A stretch of 64,000 nt of DNA, from assembly GCF_002251435.1 (NCBI RefSeq), contig NZ_NPJI01000037.1, positions 1 to 64,000 of the forward strand, read 5' to 3'. Both the position numbers and the translations under genes were made by a program. Below, in pieces: positions 19,882-26,824 of this stretch (its first letter is position 1; each line of letters opens with the position of its first letter). This DNA comes from Prevotella sp. P2-180. Its GTDB lineage: Bacteria; Bacteroidota; Bacteroidia; Bacteroidales; Bacteroidaceae. The notes under the pieces are model-generated. The model ran no database searches. It was not told the origin of the DNA and was given only the letters and a program-made list of their open reading frames with translations.

Positions 19882-20289
19882 ATGTACACATTATTTGTAA
19901 TTTTCATTCTCATCGCAGCACTGCTCATGATTGGCATCGTGCTCATCCAAGAATCAAAGGGAGGAGGCCTCTCTTCGAACTTCGCATCCTACAACCAAAT
20001 CGGTGGCGTAAGAAAGACTACCGACTTCATCGAGAAGGCTACATGGGGACTTGCAGTAGCCATGGTGGTTTTCAGCGTAGCATGTGCCTACGTGGCTCCA
20101 CAGGCTGCCGGCGACAACTCTGTAATGGAAAACGTGGAGAACCCTACCACCAATCCTAACAACCTCCCTGGCTTCGGCGCAAGTCAGACTAAAGATGCTG
20201 CCGCTCCTGCAACCCAGCAGGCTGCTCCAGCAAAGGAACAAGCTCCTGCTGCTGCTCCCGCAAAGCCTGCAGAACAGCCTAAAAACTAA
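19882..20289 (+). CDS. secG: Preprotein translocase subunit SecG
   Basis: SecG assists SecYE-mediated protein export across the cytoplasmic membrane. The 135-residue protein has two hydrophobic segments (about 2-22 and 55-73) flanking the conserved QESKGGGLSSNF loop. The C-terminal third is rich in Ala, Pro and Gln, a common variable extension in Bacteroidetes. It starts 8 bp after the TPR-like gene and is the last protein gene before tRNA-His. Confidence 0.93.
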   Translation: MYTLFVIFILIAALLMIGIVLIQESKGGGLSSNFASYNQIGGVRKTTDFIEKATWGLAVAMVVFSVACAYVAPQAAGDNSVMENVENPTTNPNNLPGFGASQTKDAAAPATQQAAPAKEQAPAAAPAKPAEQPKN

Positions 20290-20315
20290 AAAAATGTGAA
20301 AAAGTACGCAATTTA

Positions 20316-20347
20316 TTTGGTTAGTTCAAATAATTTGCGTACCTTTG
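20316..20347 (+). promoter_or_regulatory. Promoter of tRNA-His
   Basis: TTTG at 20316-20319 and TACCTTTG at 20340-20347 are 20 bp apart, a full Bacteroidetes promoter match. The tRNA starts about 31 bp further on. Confidence 0.75.
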
Positions 20348-20378
20348 CACCCGCTAAAGAAAACATAGCGAGAACACG

Positions 20379-20452
20379 GTGCCCGTAGTTCAGTTGGTTA
20401 GAGCGTCAGATTGTGGTTCTGAATGTCGTGGGTTCGAGTCCCACCGGGCACC
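20379..20452 (+). tRNA. tRNA-His (anticodon GTG)
   Basis: The cloverleaf closes completely: acceptor GTGCCCG with CGGGCAC, D arm GTTC with GAGC, anticodon stem TCAGA with TCTGA enclosing loop TTGTGGT (anticodon GTG), and T arm GTGGG with CCCAC around TTCGAGT. A G precedes position 1, as required for the G-1 of tRNA-His, and the discriminator is C. CCA is not fully encoded. The prophage begins just beyond its 3' end, so the 3' half is the likely integration site. Confidence 0.95.
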
Positions 20453-20465
20453 CAAGAAAAAATTT

Positions 20466-20509
20466 ACTTCTTTATACGTCATATAATAGAACGTATGAAG
20501 AAGTTTTTT
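20466..20509 (+). terminator. Rho-independent terminator after tRNA-His
   Basis: A 14-bp stem with one G-T pair (20466-20479 with 20491-20504) encloses an 11-base loop and is followed by TTTTTT. It lies just beyond the tRNA on the prophage side, so it may be phage-supplied after integration. Confidence 0.8.
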
Positions 20510-20613
20510 GTTTATATATTGTTCATAATCAGATACTTACATATAATATAAGACCACCACCATATATGTATATATGGTAATATTATCCAACTATTATCAG
20601 CAAACAGTATTTT

Positions 20614-20621
20614 TACTTTTG
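20614..20621 (+). promoter_or_regulatory. Putative -7 promoter element for integrase
   Basis: TACTTTTG matches TAnnTTTG, about 107 bp before the chosen integrase ATG at 20728. Confidence 0.5.
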
Positions 20622-20647
20622 CACCTGAAAACCACATTTTAACCGCA

Positions 20648-20670
20648 AAATCAGCGCAAAATCAGCGCAA
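20648..20670 (+). repeat. Tandem AAAATCAGCGC repeats before integrase
   Basis: Two adjacent copies of an 11-base unit, AAAATCAGCGC, lie between the integrase promoter and its start codon. Paired short repeats next to an integrase and att site often serve as arm-type binding sites; that role is inferred. Confidence 0.5.
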
Positions 20671-20727
20671 TTTTAAGGTTTGAACTTTAACACTTTTAAT
20701 ATTAATTACGAATTAAAATCGGCAAAT

Positions 20728-21936
20728 ATGGCAACTATAAGCATTGAATACGGAAAACAAAGAGCAAACGGCGGGCGTGCTGTTATGCTAAGAATACGCA
20801 GCGGAAAGACAGAAAAACGGATTCCGCTAAACATTATACTTGATAAGTCAGACTACCGAGTATACCCAGATGGTAGGATAAAGATAACCAACGACGAGAA
20901 ATACTTCCTTATACAAGATAGTTATTCAGACTTTCAAAGAAAGGCAAACGAGATACTTCGAGACTCTATTGGTATAGAAATTAGTGCAAATGACCTTTAC
21001 GACAGGCTTACAAAACCAAGCGCAAAAGAGGTAGCAACGTATGACTTTTTTGTGTTTGCCGATAGATGGCTATCCCAGGTAGATATTAAAGGCAAAAAGA
21101 ACTACATAACTATGCTAAATTCGCTATCGTCATATCTTGGCACGAGGCATTTGCCTTTCAGTTCGATTACCTACCAACTCTTAAATGGATTTAGCAATTA
21201 CTTAAAGGATAAGCCGCGTGCGCAGAGTCTTTATCTTGGAGGCCTAAGACACTTGTATAAGCAGGCGGCTCTATTATACAACACGGATGATCACATAGTA
21301 CTGTCTCCAAATTTATTTGAAAGATTCAAGACACCTAAGCAAAAGAAGGTCGGACAAAGGGCGATAGAAGCAGACGAGCTTAAGAAATTCTTTGCCCTGA
21401 TACCAAATTCAGGCCGCGCAGAACTTGCCATTGATTGCTGTCTCCTTTCTTTTTGCCTTATGGGAACAAACTCTGTAGACCTATATAATGCCAAGTACTA
21501 CAAAGGTGAGATTTTTGCCTACGAACGCACCAAGACGAGGGAAAGGCGAATTGACAAGGCATATATAGAGATAATTGTGGACGATAGGATAAAACCATTG
21601 TTTGACAAATATAGGGCAGGAGATCATTCGCACGTGTTTAATTTCTCCGAGAGATATGCAGACGAAACACAATTCAACCGAGCTATCAACATTGGATTAA
21701 GAGATTTGCAAAAAAAGTACGGCGGAGAGAAATATCAATTTTACCAATTTCGGCATTCTTGGGCAAGTATTGCTCGTAATAACCTTGGAGCAGATAAAAG
21801 TATAATTCACGATGCCCTCAATCATGTTTCAAATGAATATGCCGTTGATGATCTCTATATTAAAAAGGATTTTAGACAAATTAATCAATTAAACTCTAAA
21901 GTTATAAGATATTTGTTTGGTAGCGACATGAAATAA
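20728..21936 (+). CDS. Prophage tyrosine recombinase integrase
   Basis: This 402-residue protein should integrate and excise the prophage at tRNA-His. It has an arm-type DNA-binding N-terminus, a core SAM-like domain (TYDFFVFADRWLSQ) and a catalytic domain. Visible catalytic parts are FRHSWAS (Arg-His), LNHVS and the likely nucleophile Tyr377 in DDLYIKKDF. The first catalytic Arg, expected in the FCLxG segment, is Met here (FCLMGTNSVDL, about residue 241-243), as in several Bacteroidetes recombinases such as IntDOT that lack that Arg. I chose the ATG at 20728 over a TTG at 20680. Confidence 0.9.
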   Translation: MATISIEYGKQRANGGRAVMLRIRSGKTEKRIPLNIILDKSDYRVYPDGRIKITNDEKYFLIQDSYSDFQRKANEILRDSIGIEISANDLYDRLTKPSAKEVATYDFFVFADRWLSQVDIKGKKNYITMLNSLSSYLGTRHLPFSSITYQLLNGFSNYLKDKPRAQSLYLGGLRHLYKQAALLYNTDDHIVLSPNLFERFKTPKQKKVGQRAIEADELKKFFALIPNSGRAELAIDCCLLSFCLMGTNSVDLYNAKYYKGEIFAYERTKTRERRIDKAYIEIIVDDRIKPLFDKYRAGDHSHVFNFSERYADETQFNRAINIGLRDLQKKYGGEKYQFYQFRHSWASIARNNLGADKSIIHDALNHVSNEYAVDDLYIKKDFRQINQLNSKVIRYLFGSDMK

Positions 21937-21947
21937 TTGTATATTTG
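21912..21947 (+). promoter_or_regulatory. Strong promoter inside the integrase 3' end
   Basis: TTTG copies at 21912-21915 and 21916-21919 precede TATATTTG at 21940-21947 with a 20-bp spacer from the second. This is a full consensus promoter for the tiny unit that follows. Confidence 0.7.
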
Positions 21948-21982
21948 CAGCGTTTTGTTGAACTTTAAAAAAGGAGGTTATT

Positions 21983-22021
21983 ATGCCAAAATGCAAAGGT
22001 GGTGGCAAGAAAAGAAAGTGA
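21983..22021 (+). CDS. 12-residue basic peptide with perfect Shine-Dalgarno
   Basis: The peptide reads MPKCKGGGKKRK, with 6 of 12 residues basic, one Cys and a Gly triplet. A perfect AAGGAGGT lies at 21971-21978, five bases from AGGAGG to the ATG, which is striking because Bacteroidetes genes usually lack a strong Shine-Dalgarno. A full promoter lies upstream and a strong terminator follows within 12 bp, so the unit makes an RNA of about 100 bases. It may be a real micropeptide or a small RNA whose leader happens to contain an ORF. I do not know a function. Confidence 0.55.
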   Translation: MPKCKGGGKKRK

Positions 22022-22032
22022 CTTGCCCATTG

Positions 22033-22061
22033 GCGGCGGGATTTATTTCCGCCGCTTTTTT
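22033..22061 (+). terminator. Rho-independent terminator of the tiny unit
   Basis: A 7-bp GC stem (GCGGCGG at 22033-22039 with CCGCCGC at 22049-22055) is followed by six T residues. Confidence 0.85.
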
Positions 22062-22080
22062 GTATTAGGAAATTAACAAA

Positions 22081-22110
22081 CCCCTGCCTATCCTCACGGA
22101 CAAGCAGGGG
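22081..22110 (-). terminator. Likely terminator of the leftward lysis/tail operon
   Basis: CCCCTGC at 22081-22087 pairs with GCAGGGG at 22104-22110. On the minus strand it is followed by TTTGTTAATTT, and it lies 41 bp past the spanin stop codon. Confidence 0.6.
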
Positions 22111-22150
22111 ACAGCAAAATAACTAAAAAAAACACTATACAAATTACTAA

Positions 22151-22681
22151 CTATACATTTAGCTTGTCCTTGCGATCGAAGCACCATATTGTATATATAA
22201 TGGTGGCGAGTACAAAAAGGAACGCCCAGCCTCCGAACTGAAGCTTCGCCTTGTCCCATACGGATAGTTCCTTCTCGACCTCCTTTTTTACATAAACAGA
22301 GTCGTTCTTTAACCTTCTTAAAGAGTCAACAACACTGCGGTAGTAAGCTACGGAGTCGATGGTCTGTTTTGTCTTTGACATTTCCTTGTTTGTGTCCAGG
22401 AAATGCCACCTTTCGGTGCTTATGGCCTTGCCGTTGGCATCTTGTCGGACTACCGTGCAGTCGCGCACTTCTTTGGTTGTGGCTTGTGCGGTAGAGTCTA
22501 CGATGTAGACAAGGCGATCGAGCCATAAGGTGTCGTGCACTTCTTTGATGAGAGTTTCGGTGCGCACGCTGTCTGTTATGCTTTCTTGGCTCTTGCAGCC
22601 CACGAGGGTGAGAGTAAAGCCTATGAGCATCATGCAGAGCAGTATGTATGCCCACCCTTTGTTTGTTCCTTGCTTTTTCAT
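22151..22681 (-). CDS. Putative unimolecular spanin (lipoprotein with C-terminal membrane anchor)
   Basis: This 176-residue protein has an N-terminal lipoprotein signal with lipobox LVGC (Cys29) and a C-terminal hydrophobic segment (about residues 149-168) followed by DRKDK. The middle is helical and charged. A lipoylated N-terminus in the outer membrane plus a C-terminal inner-membrane anchor is the layout of a u-spanin such as T1 gp11, which fuses the two membranes in the last lysis step. It overlaps the amidase gene by 4 bp, strengthening the lysis role. The function is inferred from topology and position. Confidence 0.7.
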   Translation of the reverse strand: MKKQGTNKGWAYILLCMMLIGFTLTLVGCKSQESITDSVRTETLIKEVHDTLWLDRLVYIVDSTAQATTKEVRDCTVVRQDANGKAISTERWHFLDTNKEMSKTKQTIDSVAYYRSVVDSLRRLKNDSVYVKKEVEKELSVWDKAKLQFGGWAFLFVLATIIYTIWCFDRKDKLNV

Positions 22682-23271
22682 TTTGATACCGATTTGATAT
22701 AGTCTATAATTCCTTCGACGTGGAGATTGATGATTGCCTCACGTCCTTTGTCGGAGAGCAAAAACTCCACGTCTTGCTTGTTGTCCATGAAGCCACTTTC
22801 GGTGAGTACGGCAGCGCAGTCGGTGTCACGGCAGATGGCCAAGTTCTGCGGCCACCATTTCTGACCGGGCTTCGGTGAACGCATCTTTAGGCCTTGCGCT
22901 TGTGCGGAATCGAAGAGGTACGAAGCGAGCTGCTTGGACCTTGCACTCGCATTGAGTGACACACATGCTTGCCAACCTCTTGCGTCGCGCCATTTACCAT
23001 CCGAACCTGCAGCGTTGCAATGGATGGAGACCACAAGTACGTTGGTCTTGCCGAAATGCTTGCAAATGTCGTTTACCCGCTTGCATCTTGTTCCAAGGCT
23101 GATGTCTTTTTCCTCTGTGACGAGCTGCTGGGCGTTGTAGTCCATTGTTTTGAGCCGCTTGACTACCTCTGCGGCTATCTCGCGTGCATACTTATATTCT
23201 TTAAGCCTTCCATCGGGGGAACCATTGCAGATGGTTTCAATGCCGTGGCCGTTGTCAATCAGGATTATCAT
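22678..23271 (-). CDS. Endolysin: N-acetylmuramoyl-L-alanine amidase (Amidase_3)
   Basis: This 197-residue enzyme should cut the amide bond between MurNAc and L-alanine in host peptidoglycan. It has the zinc ligands of the Amidase_3 family: His9 in DNGHG, Glu25 and His84 in VSIHCNA, plus the catalytic Glu158 in LTESGFM. There is no signal peptide, so export would depend on the neighbouring holin. It lies between the holin and spanin genes in one leftward operon. Confidence 0.9.
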   Translation of the reverse strand: MIILIDNGHGIETICNGSPDGRLKEYKYAREIAAEVVKRLKTMDYNAQQLVTEEKDISLGTRCKRVNDICKHFGKTNVLVVSIHCNAAGSDGKWRDARGWQACVSLNASARSKQLASYLFDSAQAQGLKMRSPKPGQKWWPQNLAICRDTDCAAVLTESGFMDNKQDVEFLLSDKGREAIINLHVEGIIDYIKSVSK

Positions 23272-23305
23272 ATTCTTTATTCTTTGTTTTAATGGTTATA
23301 CTTGT

Positions 23306-23857
23306 TTATTTGTCGTTTAGTGCCGTGTCGAGCGCATCGCCAACGTCTTCGCTCTTTTTCTTGGTTAAGGCTACGATGAAGGCCTTTAAGAAGCCAAATA
23401 TGGACTTTTTCTCGACCTTCACGCCCCGCAGGAAGAAGAAGTGGCCGCAGATGGACATTATCTCGCACACGGCGGCGAGGGCGCAGCCTGCATACGTTCC
23501 CCAGACATGAGAGTAGCCGAGCGGGTCGAGGAAGGCCACGCCGATGAAGGTGGAGACGAGCATGAGCACGATGTAGTCGACGAACTTGTTGGAGGTACGA
23601 CGGAGTGCCCGTGACGAGTGCCACTTGTATAGCTCTTGGGATTTTTTGTCCTTGGCTTTTACGGCTGCCTCGTAGCGTTTGTGGGACTCACCCCAGCCGA
23701 AGCGGAAGTCTGCCACGATGAGGATGAGCAGCGTGGCGATGAACCACTTTGCGTCGATAATGAGAGTAAGGATCTCCGAACCGAACAGTAGGAAAGAGAA
23801 TCCTCGTGCGCCTGTGCCGGCCGAAGGGGCTTGGAGGAAGAGATGGGTGGTTGTCAT
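23306..23857 (-). CDS. Phage holin
   Basis: This 183-residue protein has hydrophobic segments around residues 24-52 and 95-140, with a charged middle (WGESHKRYEAAVKAKDKKSQ) and a Lys/Asp-rich C-terminus. The pattern and place directly upstream of the amidase match a phage holin that opens the cytoplasmic membrane. No enzymatic motif is present. Family assignment rests on topology and context. Confidence 0.75.
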   Translation of the reverse strand: MTTTHLFLQAPSAGTGARGFSFLLFGSEILTLIIDAKWFIATLLILIVADFRFGWGESHKRYEAAVKAKDKKSQELYKWHSSRALRRTSNKFVDYIVLMLVSTFIGVAFLDPLGYSHVWGTYAGCALAAVCEIMSICGHFFFLRGVKVEKKSIFGFLKAFIVALTKKKSEDVGDALDTALNDK

Positions 23858-23927
23858 CGCTGGCCTCCTTTCTTGATTGAGTTTTGTTGTTTCATAATTT
23901 TACTGATTATTGATTTTTGATTACTGA

Positions 23928-25259
23928 TTATTGTAGAATTGTGGCGGGTTGTGCCATTGAGCCGTTAGTACGCCGCTTTCTTCGGATATTACCAATGACT
24001 TGCCGGTTGTAGTATATTCCGTTTTCTTCATCGTCGTCAAATGATGCGAGTCTTAACGGCAGAATATCGTCGTAGGACTTGGACCAAAGCATCTGTTTGC
24101 GGTATTCGTCACGCGAGTAGCGTTTGCGGATTGTGACTGCGTTGAGGTCGGGACGTATCGAGCACTTTTCATGAAACTCTATAGGCAGCCCGCCGAAGAT
24201 GCGACGCCTGATGTTATAGGTGTCACGGTGGCAGAGAAAGCCCAGATAGCTATTGAGCGATGTCACGTTGTGTTCAAGTTCTGCCACGGTTGCGGATTTC
24301 GCAGTGAGATGCACGGCACGTTTTAGTCCCTCGATGGTTCGGTTTGCGATATACAGGCGGCCTGACTTTATGACAGTGCCTGTGAATCGAACTCCGTGGC
24401 GATATTCCTGCAAGTAGAATTTGTGCGGGTGGAGCGTTATGCCTATCATCGAGAGATAGTCACGTATCACTGGCATTGCCCGCAGGATTTTTCTCTTGTT
24501 GCGTGACACGATGTAGAAATCGTCTACGTAGCGGCCATGATAATTGATTTTGAGCTTACGCTCGAAAAGCCAGTCAAGTTCGGTCAGGAAGAAGTTGGCG
24601 AATATCTGGCTGATAAGATTGCCGATGGGCATGCCTCTCGTTCCGTTACCATAACGCAGTGTCTTGTTTTTCGGCAGCTTACTCCATTTCCATTCCGATG
24701 AGCGCAGCTCGCAGTTAAGTTCGGGTCGGTGGAGTATGAGCTTGCGTGTAACCCACCGCAGGTCGTCCTTGTCATCGCCGAAGTAGTTTTCGACAATAAA
24801 CCTGTCTATCGTGTCGGCAAGCAGCAGCTTTGGTATCGACATGAAAAATCCCTTCATGTCGGCGGTCGCCACATAACAGCCTTTGGTGTAGTTTTCGCTA
24901 CATTCCTTGATGTCCGCAGCGAGCATCCTCACTCCGTAGTCAACACCCTTACCCTTTCGGCAATTGAATGTGCGGGGAGAAAATACCTGCTCCATGAGCG
25001 GTTCGAGGCGCAGGCATATCCAATGATGCACAATGCGGTCACGGAAGTCTGCCGCGAATACCTCCCGATACTTCGGACGTGAGACAACAAAGGCGATGGA
25101 GACTGATGGCTGATAGGTACGGTTGTTTATCTCGTCGGCGAGTACGACGAGGCTCCGCTCGAAGTCCAACACAAACTTCATTGCGTTATTACTGCCACGC
25201 TTACGCGTTATGCAGTCGTAATATGCTTCAAACATTCCTTCGTAACCTACCATAAGCAA
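23928..25259 (-). CDS. DGR reverse transcriptase
   Basis: This 443-residue reverse transcriptase should copy the template-repeat RNA with errors at adenines and drive replacement of the variable repeat. It has motif A ADMKGFF (Asp134), the catalytic YVDD at residues 244-247, and motif 4 as IGNLISQ (about 212-218). The SQ ending is characteristic of diversity-generating retroelement enzymes, unlike the QGxxxSP of retroviral and intron types. There is no maturase or endonuclease domain. The template repeat lies 54 bp upstream and avd next, the standard layout. Confidence 0.95.
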   Translation of the reverse strand: MLMVGYEGMFEAYYDCITRKRGSNNAMKFVLDFERSLVVLADEINNRTYQPSVSIAFVVSRPKYREVFAADFRDRIVHHWICLRLEPLMEQVFSPRTFNCRKGKGVDYGVRMLAADIKECSENYTKGCYVATADMKGFFMSIPKLLLADTIDRFIVENYFGDDKDDLRWVTRKLILHRPELNCELRSSEWKWSKLPKNKTLRYGNGTRGMPIGNLISQIFANFFLTELDWLFERKLKINYHGRYVDDFYIVSRNKRKILRAMPVIRDYLSMIGITLHPHKFYLQEYRHGVRFTGTVIKSGRLYIANRTIEGLKRAVHLTAKSATVAELEHNVTSLNSYLGFLCHRDTYNIRRRIFGGLPIEFHEKCSIRPDLNAVTIRKRYSRDEYRKQMLWSKSYDDILPLRLASFDDDEENGIYYNRQVIGNIRRKRRTNGSMAQPATILQ

Positions 25260-25312
25260 ATATATTTTTACGTTTTGATAATACTGGAAAATTCTAAAAA
25301 TCGTCCCCGACT

Positions 25313-25418
25313 ATGCTGAAACTGGCCTAACCCGATTCTGATTGCTCGTCTTGGAATTGTTGTTCTGATTGCCGTTGTTCAGGTTCAGATTCCACGCGTT
25401 GCCCGCCGAGTTCTCGGT
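25313..25418 (-). repeat. DGR template repeat (TR)
   Basis: This 106-bp block aligns without gaps to 26032-26137 (constant offset of 719). Sixteen positions differ, and all are A in the minus-strand template. Read in the target frame it contains 12 AAC or AAT codons, 10 of them changed in the variable copy. The first 23 bp (25313-25335) are identical in both copies and are the likely initiation-of-mutagenic-homology end. It lies between avd and the RT gene. Confidence 0.97.
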
Positions 25419-25443
25419 CTATGTCGTCATTGGCTTGTTTTTA

Positions 25444-25506
25444 ACTCTGAATGAGAGTAGACGACCCATTATCGGAGGAAGATTCCATGCAAGCGTCCGT
25501 AGACGC
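25444..25506 (-). other. Two small hairpins upstream of the DGR template
   Basis: In the avd-TR spacer, ACTCT at 25444-25448 pairs with AGAGT at 25454-25458, and GCGTC at 25493-25497 pairs with GACGC at 25502-25506. Structured RNA around the template is known to matter in the Bordetella phage system. Whether these hairpins do so here is inference. Confidence 0.4.
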
Positions 25507-25522
25507 TCGTACACTCTTGATT

Positions 25523-25906
25523 TTACGCCTTCTCCGAACCGTCATTAACGCCACGGTGTCGCTTGGAGTCGGTGTTCTTCCACGCTGTTATTTGCTTGCC
25601 AATCAGTTCCATTCGCCTTGTTATCTCTGCTTGTTGTCCAAGTCCTTGCATAGCCCTTGCCTCAAAGGAGATACGTATCATCGCCTTCAACATCTCGAAC
25701 GATACAACGAAGTTTTCGAGATGTATCTGTCTTTTCTCCCGCTGCATGTTCGCCAACTGGATATGATTCAGCTGGTCGAGTGCATGCGTTATGATACGTT
25801 CGCCAAGCGTGAACTTGTATATCCTCGGCATCTTGTTCACGAGCGGAATCAAATACTTAACGAGGTCGTATGTGTCTCTGTATACTTTGAGTTTATTGGC
25901 TATCAT
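25523..25906 (-). CDS. avd: DGR accessory variability determinant (Avd)
   Basis: This 127-residue basic helical protein fits the Avd family, a pentameric four-helix-bundle partner that binds the reverse transcriptase and template RNA. The segment DTYDLVKYLIPLVNKMPRIYKFTLGERI is typical: a YDL-type first helix then FTLGER. It lies between the variable gene and the template repeat. The tail is polar and ends 105 bp before TR. The start codon ATG at 25906 is the only good choice in frame. Confidence 0.9.
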   Translation of the reverse strand: MIANKLKVYRDTYDLVKYLIPLVNKMPRIYKFTLGERIITHALDQLNHIQLANMQREKRQIHLENFVVSFEMLKAMIRISFEARAMQGLGQQAEITRRMELIGKQITAWKNTDSKRHRGVNDGSEKA

Positions 25907-25952
25907 TGACTAATTCTGTCTTTTGTTAATGTTTTATGTTTATTATCTCTTA

Positions 25953-25995
25953 TCGCCTTACGGCGAAATGTCAGCCGTTTTTAAGACGGCTGACA
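25953..25995 (-). other. Tandem hairpins just downstream of the variable repeat
   Basis: A perfect 10-bp stem (25969-25978 with 25986-25995, 7-base loop) lies 13 bp after the variable gene stop, and a 5-bp hairpin (25953-25957 with 25962-25966) follows. In the Bordetella phage DGR a hairpin or cruciform just past VR promotes target recognition. The same element could instead attenuate transcription into avd; no long T-run follows. Confidence 0.65.
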
Positions 25996-26008
25996 AAGAG
26001 TTAAAGGG

Positions 26009-26788
26009 TTAAAGAGTTAAAGCTTTTTGAAATGCTGAAACTGGCCTAACCCGACGCTGATAGCTCGTCTTGGAAAGGTTGCCCTGAAAGCCGTCGTTCA
26101 GGAGCAGAACCCACGCGATGCCCGCCGAGCTCTCGGTTGAAGACCAGTATGAGTCACGTTGAAGCAATGTAGCACCTGTAATTTTACCGAGCGCATAGTT
26201 GATTTTGTTGAAGTTGGCCAACATAAGCCACATCTCACCAAGAGAGGGCAGCCACCAGCTTCCTGCGGGCAGTCCTTGGTTGTTTGCGTTCATTCGGCTA
26301 TAGGCGTTACAGAAACCTGGGGCGTAGGTGTCGCCGTCGTTTTTGTAGCTATTGGAGGCGAGTATCTTGGCGGTGTTTGTCTTGCCCGCATAGTCGGTCT
26401 TGGCGGTGAGATAGTCGCCTGTCTTAAAGCCGCCACCCTCGCCGCTTACGCTACCCCAATAGAGCTTGCTTGCGGACTCGGTGGGGGCTATGAGCAGTTG
26501 TTTGTCGCCGTCGCACACAAGCACGCCAGTGGCGACCTGTCCAGCCGACTGTTGTGCAGGCCAGTCTACAGGGCGATAGAGCACGGGGTAGTTGTCCGCT
26601 GTTCGGTGAGTAGCGATGAATACTCCGTCTATCACGGTGTCGTAGGTGACTACGCCGAGTGCCGACTTGAGGGTTGCGAGACTGACTTTCTCTGCCTTGC
26701 CTGACGAGTTCATGAGAACGATGTAGTCTGACGACTGTACAGATGTTACGGATGTGAAATCCTTGAATTTTCTTGTTTGTTCTGACAT
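26009..26788 (-). CDS. DGR-diversified C-type-lectin tail protein
   Basis: This 259-residue protein is the target of the retroelement and probably the receptor-binding tip of the phage tail. Residues 1-45 look like an attachment region. The C-terminal half has the C-type-lectin/FGE-like features seen in DGR targets: GSWWLPSLGEMW, DSYWSSTESS and RRVRPVSAF. The variable repeat encodes residues 218-253. Of the 12 template Asn positions (220, 224, 227, 229, 231, 232, 234, 236, 237, 238, 243, 245), ten are now changed and Asn231 and Asn237 remain. It lies 36 bp after the large fibre gene and precedes avd. Confidence 0.92.
   Translation of the reverse strand: MSEQTRKFKDFTSVTSVQSSDYIVLMNSSGKAEKVSLATLKSALGVVTYDTVIDGVFIATHRTADNYPVLYRPVDWPAQQSAGQVATGVLVCDGDKQLLIAPTESASKLYWGSVSGEGGGFKTGDYLTAKTDYAGKTNTAKILASNSYKNDGDTYAPGFCNAYSRMNANNQGLPAGSWWLPSLGEMWLMLANFNKINYALGKITGATLLQRDSYWSSTESSAGIAWVLLLNDGFQGNLSKTSYQRRVRPVSAFQKALTL
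26032..26137 (-). repeat. DGR variable repeat (VR)
   Basis: This is the 106-bp partner of the template at 25313-25418, inside the 3' end of the lectin-fold gene. All 16 differences fall on template adenines of the coding strand. The 3' end of the coding strand is an unchanged 23-bp block shared with TR. Confidence 0.97.
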
Positions 26789-26824
26789 AATTTTATGATT
26801 TTAAAATGTTAATATGTTATGTTT

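Noticed and set aside
23928..25259. RT as a group II intron or retron enzyme
   Set aside because: There is no maturase or endonuclease domain, and TR, VR and avd with adenine-only changes show it is a DGR.
25451..25909. Rightward 152-codon ORF over avd
   Set aside because: It is antisense to Avd, has no family features, and the leftward gene explains the region.
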